Shown here in pieces: positions 11,458 to 21,900 of a stretch of 64,000 nt of DNA. Source of the DNA: Charina bottae (Eukaryota; Chordata; Lepidosauria; Squamata; Charinaidae). Position 1 is the first letter of the stretch, and every line of letters starts with the position of its first letter. The translations under genes and the position numbers were made by a program. The notes beneath the pieces are model-generated. The model saw only the letters and a list, made by a program, of their open reading frames with translations, did no database searches and was not told the origin of the DNA. The stretch lies in contig JALMGJ010000008.1 in assembly GCA_023362775.1 (NCBI GenBank), forward strand, positions 36,754,501-36,818,500, given 5' to 3'.

Positions 11458-11470
11458 TGTGGTCGATCCC
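11404..11470 (-). CDS. SPP1-like gene exon 2: signal peptide
   Basis: After a CAG acceptor come 13 nt of 5' UTR, then the ATG at 11457-11455. It encodes MKTIEIICCLFIVIFALA (18 residues), ending at a GTAAGT donor. The hydrophobic core and Ala-x-Ala-like end fit a secretory signal. SPP1 exon 2 has the same layout and a similar leader (GGATC after the acceptor). Confidence 0.88.
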
Positions 11471-12571
11471 CTGTACAGTATTTTATGAGAGGATAAATGT
11501 TAAAAAAATGAAGGCAAAGAGATTACAAACACGTTAACACTTGCTTTCCCCTCCTGCTCTCTTTCTCTTGAATTGTCCATTCAGTGGTTTCTGTGGTTGA
11601 CCAAATTATTCTCTTTCATCTGATTTCTCCATTGCTATTGCATGCTGCAGATCAGTGTTGAGGCACTACCAACAGAAGGATACTGTAGTTGAAAAGATGG
11701 AAAGTGAGCTAACTTTTCAAGGATGATATTGTTTAGGAGTGGCTGCATTAACTTCAACGTATTATTATTGCAACCCATCATCCCCATCATCCTCATCCTC
11801 ATCAATTCTGGTAAATATATTTTATAGCAGGGAGGGGTCCCTGTCGGTTTTCAATAACCTGAAAATCCTAAATGACTAGAGATGAGAGTGGGATAAACAA
11901 TGCATCCATATGTACAGACTGACGAACAAAGGTGCCAAAAAGGACAGGAAAGTACAGCCAGCCCATTCGAAAGCATGAAGTATGTTTGCTTTAAGGGTTT
12001 TGAAATTTAGCCATAGTAGCTCTTTGCTGTGGCTGTATAATTGAATGGCCAGAGAAAGGCTAGTCTTCTCACTGTACAAAGAAATCACCAAAGTGCCATG
12101 AAAACCATTCATCTTTTGTTCACAGTGGCTGTGTTTGCACAAGATGCTTCTTTATGTATTTTCTGGGTTTGCACATCACACTGAACAAGAAGCTAACCAC
12201 ATTGGCTGGGTTGGCACAACAAACTAAGTTAAAGGTGATGCAGTCAGAGACAGAATTAAATTTAAAAAGAGAGATGTGAAGTAACAATTGTAACTAAGGG
12301 CAGGAAATAGCCCAGATTGGAATCTACAGATGGAAGTGACTGCTTTAAGCTGCCCATTTTCATAAATAAGTAAGCAATGTAGTGTGGCAAGGAAATATTC
12401 CTGATCCATAAAATGCCTAGCTCTTAGCAGCTATTCTGGTTATATTAGGAAAACCATAATCTCATAACTTCGGCAATTTGAGGACAGCAACACTTGCTTT
12501 GCTTACAAGGTTCTTGTATATATTGCTCTGGATATTCTAAAACAGTGTGTGAAGTATTGTCATCTCATTAC

Positions 12572-12675
12572 CTGGATCTGAAGGATAAATTCTCCAAAGA
12601 CATCTAACCACTTAGAATGGAATTCAATGCCGTCTTGGATTAATGACTCAGAAGAGACTTTTACCTCTGCTGCTG
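12572..12675 (-). other. SPP1-like gene non-coding exon 1 (predicted)
   Basis: The stretch starts about 27 nt downstream of a TTTAAA box and ends at CAG followed by the donor GTAATG. It carries a CAGCAGCAGAGG run near its 5' end, as SPP1 exon 1 does (AGCAGAAGAGGAGG). It would splice to the acceptor at 11471. The 5' end is estimated from the TATA-like box. Confidence 0.62.
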
Positions 12676-12699
12676 CCTGTTGCCTACAACCCCCTGGAA

Positions 12700-12743
12700 T
12701 TTAAATCCTGCCCCAGTGATCAACCCACAGTTTCATGAGGTCA
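12700..12743 (-). promoter_or_regulatory. SPP1-like gene core promoter
   Basis: A TATA-like TTTAAATTC lies at about 12697-12705 and a TGACCTCA octamer at 12736-12743 (minus strand). Both are also present, in the same order, in the SPP1 promoter here. CTGTGGG between them resembles a RUNX half-site. No inverted CCAAT box is seen, unlike SPP1. Confidence 0.55.
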
Positions 12744-13449
12744 GACCTACATAAGCTTCCTTATTACCATGTTTCCCACTGGTGTCCTGTCTCATTTCCC
12801 TTTTGCTCACCTCCTTTCTCTTCTTTTGGTGGCTTCAGAAACAAAGAGAAAACTACTGGTTAAGATATTCCTTATCGTGATCTAGCATTTGCATCAAAGA
12901 TTGAGTAGGAGGACTAAAAGGAGGTACAAAGTACTTACTTCAATTCACTGTAGGAGTTCTGAGGAACATGTCATGGCTTTTTATGAGGTTGGCAATTCAT
13001 TCTCTTCAGTGATTAACTGATCATTCCTTAGATTTCTCTTGGATAGAAATATTTTAAGGTGTGCATTAGTGGTTCAATAAAAGTGCAAAGTAATAATTCA
13101 CTGAAACTTGGCTTTGATAAAGATACTTTTCAACTAACCTTCATCAACCAAGTGTCTTCCAGATATTGGTTTTCAGCTTCCATATAATTTCCAGGACACA
13201 TCAGTGATGTAGATTATAATCCAATGTATTGGAAGGAATCAGGAATAGATCAAAGAAACCATCTACGGATCGTTGATGACAGATTGAGGATCCACTCCTT
13301 TGAAATATGAGTGATACAGTAAGAGACCTGTGTGCATCTTATGTATGGTTGATGGCTGGGCTGCAAACTGGGTTTGATTTCTCCTGTGCAACTTGGTGGC
13401 CTTAGGAAAGGTAATGCCTGAGCCCTTTTTCACTAGATTCCCAACAAAA

Positions 13450-14485
13450 CCCAGCAAATCAGAAGCCTACAGGAATTGATGGAACAGCTATAGAAACATG
13501 GCAAGCAACAGAAGAAGAATCAGTAAAAGTTCAAACCAAATTATGCTAGCAAATCTGGAGAATAACGCATAGCCAACAGATTGAAAGAGGTAAATTTGCA
13601 TTCCAATATCAAATAAAGATTTGTGCAAATCATTCCACAATATCCTTAATTTCACACACTAGCAAAATAATGCTTAGGATCATCCAGAGCAGATTAGAGA
13701 CCTACATGGAAAGAAAAATGCCAGATCTTCAAGCTGGTTCTAAAAAAGGCTGAGGAACGAGAGTGATGAATCATTGTAATAATTGAGAAACCAAAAAAAT
13801 GCCAATAAGAAGTCCATATGTGCTCCATTGGCTATACAAAGGCCTTTGACTGTATTAACAATGTCAGCGTGTGGAATGTCTTTAGGAAAATGCTAATCCC
13901 AGAAGATCTCATTGACTTCATGCGAAACTTTTACACAGGACAGGACACCACAGTCCAGATGGAACATGGCAAAACAGACTGATTCTAGGTTAGCAAAGGA
14001 ATGAGGCAAGGTTGTATACTATCTTCTTATTTGTTCAACATATACAGTATACTGAATATGTATTGAAGGAGCTGCACTGCGATGAGATGAGCATGGTTTT
14101 AACACTGGAAGAAGGAATTTCAATAAGCTGTGCTATGCTGATTATATTGCTCTGATAGCTGAAAATGGAAATGATCTCCAAGCTCTAGTAACGAAAGTAA
14201 AGGAGCACAGTGAGAAAAATAGGACTACAATTAAATATGAAGAAAACCAAATTTACAGGTATAGCTGGAAGTGACAATGAAGACATTGAAGTAGTGGATA
14301 GTTCTGCCTTTTTAGATTGAATATCAATAGTAAATAAACTAGCAGTCAAGAAATATGCTGTAGACCAACACTTGGTAGGGTAACAATAAAGGCTTTGGAA
14401 AAGATATTGAGATGTTGTGACATGTCTATACCTACAAAGATCAGAATTGTGCAAGCAGTGTCAGACCTCTGAAGTAGACCAGATC
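13450..14485 (+). mobile_element. Decayed BovB/RTE LINE reverse transcriptase
   Basis: Plus-strand fragments can be read as NFYTGQDTTVQMEHGKTD and then KGMRQGCILSSYLFN, typical of the BovB reverse transcriptase, with stops and frameshifts. The 3' part is cut by an L1 insertion at 14506. Confidence 0.7.
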
Positions 14486-14505
14486 AGGAAACTGAGTTCA
14501 CAGGA

Positions 14506-15007
14506 CCAATATCATTATTGAATAATGATTATAAGTTCTTCACAATGATTTTAGCAGATAGATTGAAAATAAAAGTTGGAAAAAACTCATGGAACTTTGT
14601 TTTTATATATGATAACTGCAGCGAGACTTTTATATGCATAACGGTGGAAAGATTTGACATTACCCACAATGGAAGAGTGGGTGAAGATGATGAAGCTTGC
14701 TGAGATGGCTAAATTGACAGCCTTGATTAGAGAAAAGACACTAATTAAGTTTAATGCTGATTGGAAACCCCTTTTGAACTTTTTGCACAAAAGAGAAAAA
14801 AATGAAATAATGATATATGGGTTTGATGACTAGAAAAAATAGTAGATGATAGGGAAAAAATGAAAGTTAAGTTGTAACCATAGAATAAGAATTTAATTTA
14901 AATTTATACCTATAATTGATGTAAAATAAAATCAGAAGTCATTTATTTCCTTCCTTCCTTCCTTCCTTCCTTCCTTCCTTCCTTCCTTCCTTCCTTCCTT
15001 CCTTCCT

Positions 15008-15062
<55 letters not shown>

Positions 15063-15182
15063 CACTTTTAGCTTTGTTCTTTTCTTCTTTCTTTCCTTTT
15101 TCCCCCTTTATCTTAAATATTTGTTTCTGTTAGTTTTTATCTTTCTTGTTTAAAATATAATAAAGTTATTAATTTTTAAAAA
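14506..15182 (+). mobile_element. 5'-truncated L1-like insertion
   Basis: The C-terminal ORF2 motif (DWKPLLNFLHKREKNEI... then MIYGFD) is followed by a T-rich 3' UTR holding a long microsatellite and an A-rich end. It is flanked by 20-bp direct repeats (14486-14505 and 15183-15202) that differ at one base, as expected for target-primed insertion into the BovB copy. Confidence 0.75.
14943..15062 (+). repeat. (TTCC)n/(TTTC)n microsatellite
   Basis: About 120 nt of pure pyrimidine tetranucleotides switch from TTCC to TTTC units inside the L1 3' UTR. Confidence 0.95.
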
Positions 15183-15202
15183 AGGAAACTGACTTCACAG
15201 GA

Positions 15203-16885
15203 AGACTAGAACTATATTTTATTGAAATAGGCTACAAGTGTAATATAATTTTGCAAGTATCACCACCACATTCACCACCAATCGTCTGCAGATCTCATCT
15301 ACTTTATGGCAGTTTTTTTAGTCTCTTGGCATGATGCTGCTGTCCAGGTTCCATGTGGGAAAGGCAGATAAAAAGGCAGATGGACTCAGGAGCTATTCTG
15401 ATAGTATAAATGGAAACATAGAGAAATATATTCTTCAGTGATCAGTAAAGCCCTACACCCACACAAATTAATTGTTAAAGAAAAAAGTGGGAAAATTGGA
15501 GGAAGTGTAATATCTGCTATCTGATTCTGTAATAGAATGCTGCCTGACATTTTTCACTATTACAGTCTGTACTGATTAGTGCCCTGACAGTGAATTCAAA
15601 GGATGCACAGCAGATAAATATTTTAAAATGCTATATTTTCATAGGGAAATCAAAAAGCCTTCATGACTATTTCCCACTTCTGCCCAATCAATTATTAATT
15701 AAAATACAGATGTTCTAATGTGGTTTTCTACCTGCATCTAAGATAATTTCCCGAGCCTGGAGCTCCCCAGATGCTTTGGGCCTGTATCTCCCAGAGTACC
15801 AAATAGGCATAAGCAATTGGCATGTGAGATAGGAATCTGGGAATTCAGTTGTAACACATCTGGAGAGTGACAGGTTGGGGAAGGCTGATCAAATAAGTAA
15901 GGGAAAAGGGACGGCATCTGTTTTCAGTGGTAAAGTTTGAAAAAAGATTTTGCAAAAAACATGGGGGTGAAAGGACATCCTTAATTGCTCAAAGAGTCAC
16001 TAGTAAACAATAATGAGGAGATGGATGAATAGTCTGCCCTGATATAAAATGTATGTTATCACTAGACTATAAAAATGTAGCCACAATAATAAGATCTAAC
16101 TGATGTTAATATGTTTGAGGTTGTCTGCCCAGTGTGTATTGCAGTCTTCTCCAGCTTTGTTCCTTCCCCAAAATATGCTGGGGCTGAAGTTCCCAGAATT
16201 CACTTCTGGAGCATGCTAGATTGGGGAATGCTGTTGTACTGGAACTGGTTGGCTGGAAGTGGGGTGAAAGAGGTGATGAGAATGATGAGTGGGAAAAGGC
16301 GTTTCATTTAGAGGACCTTCTTCCTCAAGTCATCTCTCAAGAAATCAGTTCATGCAAGTATGCTGTCCTTCTGCTTTAACAAAATCTAATTTCTCCCTCC
16401 CATTTCTATCTGGGCCATACAGTTGTTATGGGAGTAATTACAGGCATTTGTCTAGAATTTCTCTTAGTGTTTTGGTGCTAACAATCCTATGTTGTCAAAA
16501 CCAATCCTCTGGCTCAAAGATTTAGAAAAAGACTTTTCTCATGAAAATAATACTCAATTTTTAATTGTTATATTTTAATTTATTCTAGCCATCTATATAT
16601 CCCAGGTGTGTTGTCTGGAATGTAACAGCAGGTGTGTGAATGAAGGGTCTGTGAATACAAGATGGGGGAAATGAGATCCTTGATACATGGAATGTGAATG
16701 TTCTGCTTTTGCCCATAGGAATAATTGAATGTTCATTTTACACTGAACCTGCCAAAGCAGCACATTCAGATGTCTTAATCTAGAATGCTTATCATGTTGG
16801 CTTGATAATGGGACTTGTATTCCAACAAATGTGAAAGCCCCAGGTTGAAGAAAGGTGAACATAGGTTTACCCACAGGATCAATTC
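15203..16885. other. Intergenic between SPP1 and the SPP1-like gene
   Basis: No exon recognised. Short hAT-like remnants (motifs such as CTGGGGCTGAAGTTCCCAGAATTC) occur near 15755-15890 and 16140-16240. Confidence 0.5.
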
Positions 16886-16889
16886 ATAT

Positions 16890-17228
16890 GTTTATTTATT
16901 TATTATTAAATTTATACACCGCCCATCTCACCATAAAAGTGACTCTGGGCGGCTTACAAATAAAAGTTATAAAACCATTGTAAAAAATAGAAAAAGTACA
17001 AAAATAGAAAAGAGGGAAACTAAAAGGCGGAGAGAGTGTCTTTCACCACCCCCAGGGCTGCCTATCACTCTTGAATCCACAAGCTAGTTGGCAGAGCCAG
17101 GTCTTGACGCTCTTCCTGAAGGCCAGAAGAGTGGGGGCCAACCTCACCTCAGGGGGAAAGATGTTCCACAGGGTGGGGGCAACAATAGAAAAGGCTCTGT
17201 TGCAGTAAGCCACGGTTGATTTAACCAA
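16890..17228 (-). mobile_element. L2/CR1-type LINE 3' end
   Basis: The minus strand encodes AFSIVAPTLWNIFPPEVRLA and KTWLCQLA (ORF2 C-terminus), followed by the GGGCGGTG tail motif and (AAAT)n. Confidence 0.8.
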
Positions 17229-17452
17229 GACTTATTGAATACATAACTGGCTGGATTTACAAAAAATGGCTGTTTATTGTAATAACCAGGGCAGAGATTC
17301 CTTAAGACTTGCCAGGTCTTGTATCCTTATATAAATTGTGCAAAGCAATAGAACAAATCACAGGATTTGAAAAGTTATACCTGGTCAGAGAGGCTACTAA
17401 ACAAACTGATACTAGTTTCCACGCTTCCTTTATTGTCCTGATCACTTTAGGG

Positions 17453-17868
17453 CAGAGCTTTCCAAACTGTGTGTCGGGGCACGTTAGTGTGTCGGCTGCA
17501 GTGTCTGGGTGTGTCGCAGCTGCTGCTGCCACGGAGCCCTGCCAGGATTCCACGCAGTTCTAGTGCCTGCCTTGTGCCTTGCTGCCTCCAAACCTGCCCT
17601 GCCAGGATTCCGCGCAGGTCCTAGTGCCTGCCTTGTGCCTGGCTGCCTCCAAACCTGCCCTGCCAGGATTCCGCGCAGGTCCTAGTGCCTGCCTTGTGCC
17701 TTGCTGCCTCCAAACCTGCCCTGCCAGGATTCCGCGCAGGTCCTAGTGTCTGCCTTGTGCCCTGCTGTAAGAGTGTGTTGCGAAATGATGCCCTGCTGTA
17801 AGAGTGTGTCGCAAAATGATGCATGTCTAAAAAGTGTGTCACCAACATGAAAAGTTTGGAAAGCTCTG
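17453..17868. mobile_element. hAT MITE with 61-bp minisatellite
   Basis: Terminal inverted repeats CAGAGCTTTCCAAACT / AGTTTGGAAAGCTCTG are flanked by a perfect 8-bp duplication CTTTAGGG (17445-17452 and 17869-17876), which is diagnostic of hAT. The interior holds about 3.5 copies of a 61-bp unit (about 17540-17760). It ends about 70 nt beyond the likely SPP1 cleavage site. Confidence 0.9.
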
Positions 17869-17956
17869 CTTTAGGGGCACGTTCCTCAGCCACAAGAGGT
17901 TGCACAATACAACTAACCCAAGAGTCGATCAAGACAAATGTATAAAGTTTTGTCAC

Positions 17957-17962
17957 TTTATT
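17957..17962 (-). terminator. SPP1: SPP1 poly(A) signal
   Basis: AATAAA on the minus strand gives a 3' UTR of about 570 nt. A second AATAAA at 18208-18213 could give a shorter form. Confidence 0.65.
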
Positions 17963-18504
17963 TAACTCACAACTGTCAACAAAATATACACTGCAATATT
18001 AAACATTTCAGAAGTACAGTATTGTGAGATACACAACAATCACTGGGAATGTAAAACTAGATTTTTCCCCCAAGCATTTTTTTCTCTTTCTTCTTCATAG
18101 CAAACTACTGTAAGACAGAGCAGGAATTATGCACCAAGAATGGCTTAATATTCTTTACTAGTCATGACTACTAGTATTGTTCATTTAACACTGAAATCCT
18201 AAGCATGTTTATTTGGAGGAAGTTCTTCTCAGATCTACTTCCAAATAAGCATGAACAGGATCAGGCAGCATGTTTACAATTGCTGCTAGTTATAATTGCT
18301 ACGGCTTGAAATCCGAATTATGTGTATATAATTGGGAGCAAACATTCAAGTAAAAATTGCATTGCCCTTCCCACTCTCTTTCTGCAACTCAGCAAAACAA
18401 AAACACTTGTGATGGATTTGGGCTTTGATCTTAGTTGTGCCCATACATGCAAAGAAATCTGGAGAGTTCTCTCAGATAACTATTGGCCTATCTTACTCTG
18501 CCAT

Positions 18505-18927
18505 TTAGAGGATGACCTCATTGTCCTCAACACTATCATGATGTTCAGGGCTGTGGTGATCCTCAGCACTGTGGTGATTCTCAGTGCTTTCCAAAGTTTG
18601 GCTGCTGACATCATCAACATCAGGATCACTGTCTAACTGTTCTTCACTGTGGTCCTTTTTCTGCTCTCTGCTTTCAGTGCTTTCTAGGGAAATGTCAACT
18701 TTGCTGTTGTCATGGCTGTCCTCTACACTCTCAGGTTTCTCTTGGCTGTTGTCCTCTAGGCTTCTGTCATGAGATGCACTGTGGACTTCATTGCTGTCCC
18801 TCAGGTTACTTTTGTCATCTTTTTCTACACTGGAGTCATGGCTTTCCAAAGAATGTGCCTTAGAATATTCATGGCTCTCTTCATCTGGTGTACTGTCAAC
18901 TTCATCTGAAACATCTTGAGAATCAAA
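18505..18927 (-). CDS. SPP1: SPP1 exon 7: acidic C-terminus
   Basis: 140 residues start FDSQDVSDEVDSTPDEE and end SVEDNEVIL before TAA (18507-18505). It is rich in SLE, SVE, SAE, SPE and STE sites. A plus-strand 62-codon frame over it is only a shadow. Confidence 0.95.
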   Translation of the reverse strand, partial: FDSQDVSDEVDSTPDEESHEYSKAHSLESHDSSVEKDDKSNLRDSNEVHSASHDRSLEDNSQEKPESVEDSHDNSKVDISLESTESREQKKDHSEEQLDSDPDVDDVSSQTLESTENHHSAEDHHSPEHHDSVEDNEVIL

Positions 18928-21900
18928 CTGAAAAAGTCCACAAGAGAAACAATCAAAGGCCATCCCAGTCTCATGAAAAATATTTACAATACTGACATAC
19001 TAGTTTAACAATGACTTTCCTTTCTTCAGGGAATAGTATACAGGGCTTGGAGGTGGTACATAAAATCTCTAACAGAATTATTAATTCAGTAGGGGTTGTT
19101 GCTGGTACCCCACTTTTCTACAAAAAATATCCATAGTGTATGACAAATAAAGAGCAAAAAAGTACAAATAAGACTTAAATAATATACTCTCTCAGATTTC
19201 AACACCATATATTAAATTTTTGTTTCTCTATTTTGTTGTATCTTTTGTGACTATGTGCTTTTGTGTTTTTCATGAGTTCAAGATAAGTTTTCTTAATGTG
19301 GGAAGTGGTTAATAAATTGGCTACTCGTGTCTTTTTTACTTAATCAAAAAATGCACCAGTGACAATTCCCATGTTTCTCTAAAGGAATTCCATTGGTATA
19401 GAACATAAAGGAGCGTAACATTTTCCAAATATCAGTTTATGAGTCAACAACTAAGAAGTAAGTCAGAAAAGTTAGCAACTTACTGCCAGTGTTATTAAAA
19501 ATAAATATCTAAATATCTGGAATGTAGATGTTTAAAAATGAAAACGAAGTGTGTTTATGTCAACTAATTATTACAGCGAGGGAACCCTGTGTTTTTTGCC
19601 TGTCCCACCCCACTGCAATTTCTATTTTTTCTTTTTCTTTTTATTCTTTTCTTTTTTTCTTTTCTATCTTTTAAATTGTAATGTTTAATAAAATTACTAT
19701 AAAAAAGATTTAAAGCAGATGATGATATCCACATGTAGCTAAAGGTGCTTCTCACAGGGGCTGCTTTTGGGGCATTCCAAGTCTCTCCCCCCCCCCCATA
19801 TACTGTACAAGTGCAGTAAAAGAAGAAAGCCATCAATTGGCATTTACCTTTCCAGACTTTTTGTGTGCCTTGCTGGACTTCCCCAAACTCATCTGGTCAA
19901 CTTTTGCCCTTATTCCATACGGTGCAACATCTCCTCTGCCCGTGAAGGGATCAGAAGAGACAGGCAGGGAAAAAGGAGCATCAGTGGGAAAGTCAGTGAC
20001 GGTTTCATGGGACTCGTCTGATTCATCTGAATCTGCAGAATCATCATCATTGGAAGCATCACTATGATCATCGTCATCTTCATGACTTTTGCTCGAAGAT
20101 GCCAAAAGGGTCTGCAAGAAAACAGATGCAGCTTGGTAGTACAACGTGCAGAAGAACAATACTTTTTTTTAGGTTTGGACATATCTTGTGAGGAAACTAC
20201 ACCAGACCCAGAAACTGAAATAGGGTAGTGGCCAGTTTTCAGTGCCAAACATCATGAGGGGGACATTGGAAACAGAATATAGTACCTTAAAGCAAATGCA
20301 GAATGTCTTTTGTTTGCTACTGGGCATAGAAAACAATCTGATGACTATTCTCAATCTGGTGCAGAGCTTTCCAAACTGTGTGTCGGGACACGTTAGTGTG
20401 TCGGCTGCAGTGTCTGGGTGTGTCGCAACTGCTGCTGCCTCTGAGCCTTGCCAGGATTCCACGCAGGTCCTAGTGCCTGCCTTGTGCCTTGCTGCCTCCA
20501 AACCTGCTGTGATTCCGCGCAGGTCCTAGTGCCTGCCTTGTGCCCTGCTGTAAGAGTGTGTCGCGAAATGATGCCCTGCTGTAAGAGTGTGTCACGAAAT
20601 GATGCATGTCTAAAAAGTGTGTCACCAACATGAAAAGTTTGGAAAGCTCTGATCTAGTGTTTTCCAGGTATATTGGACTTCTAGCTGCATAATAATCAAT
20701 AATTTGCAGGCTTTATAAAGGATCTCTATTTGGATTACTTAAAACCACCAAGAAGCTTCAACTGATACAAAATTCAACATTTAGGCTCCTAGCTGGCATG
20801 TAAAACCATGCTTGGAGGGGTGCTTCAAGGCTTGACATAGCTCTTTAAGAACTCACCACATTCTTTAAGCATGCAAATTCATGCACAGGTACTTGAAGAG
20901 GGCATGCTGAGCCTTCAAGAGGATGGAGCTGGCACAGTGTAGAGCAGTGTTTCTCAACCTTGGCAGCTAGAAGTGGTGTGGACTTCAAGCTGCCAAGGCT
21001 GAGAAACACTGGTGTAGAGTAATGCCCTCAGAATGGTTTTGTACAGCCCTAACATTAACCCTATGACACCACATTGAAATAACTGCCTTGGTTGCCAGTT
21101 GTTTTTGAATTGTGCACTGGTTTTGGTTTCAAAATTAAAACCTTTAATAGCTTAGGATATATAAAAGAGAACTGGCCTTACTATGAACCTGTTTGCCTGT
21201 TATTAAAATCTGTAAATGACACTCATCTAAGGACATTGCTGCTCAGTTATATCGTCATGTGTTACTTTGACAATGCAAATGAAATCTGTTGAACTTCCTT
21301 TTTTCTGCACAACTATCAAAGGTGCATCAAAGGTCTTGTCCCCTTTTCCATGGGAGCCAGAGGTGACTGCAGGTATGGCCAAGATGGTTGTCACAACAGT
21401 GTGATCAAAGCTCTGCCTGTTTTTGCACATAAAGACCAGTTGTGGTTATCATCTTGACTCTTTTGACCAAACCCCGCAGACACAACTGATGGGAGATCAT
21501 CAGGAAGTGTAACATCAACTAATGGGGAGAACGTCAGATGCGAGATAAACTTGCACCCAATATCTTTTGTGGGTGGGTTCAGGCATGTACAAACACACAG
21601 AGACATGTTGAGTCAAACTGACCTGTTGCTCAGTGATCTCATCACGATCTTCCAAAGACTGGGAGTTCTGAAAATGAAATAAAAGTGCTGTAAAAACTAG
21701 CAGTGGATTTGGAACAGATAACATAAAAGGAAACCTGCCCTATTAAGCTTATGGGATTCATTACTACACTACTCCACAAATGGCTGGAGAAAAGATAAGT
21801 TCATGAACAATAGGTATATTAACAACCATTGATCATGAAAATTAAGACTTCAGGCTTAGCAGCAATATATTTCTGAACATTGATTATTGGGGTGGAGAAA

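Noticed and set aside
18584..18772. Plus-strand Ser/Leu-rich frame
   Set aside because: Shadow of the Ser/Asp/Glu-rich SPP1 exon 7 on the minus strand.
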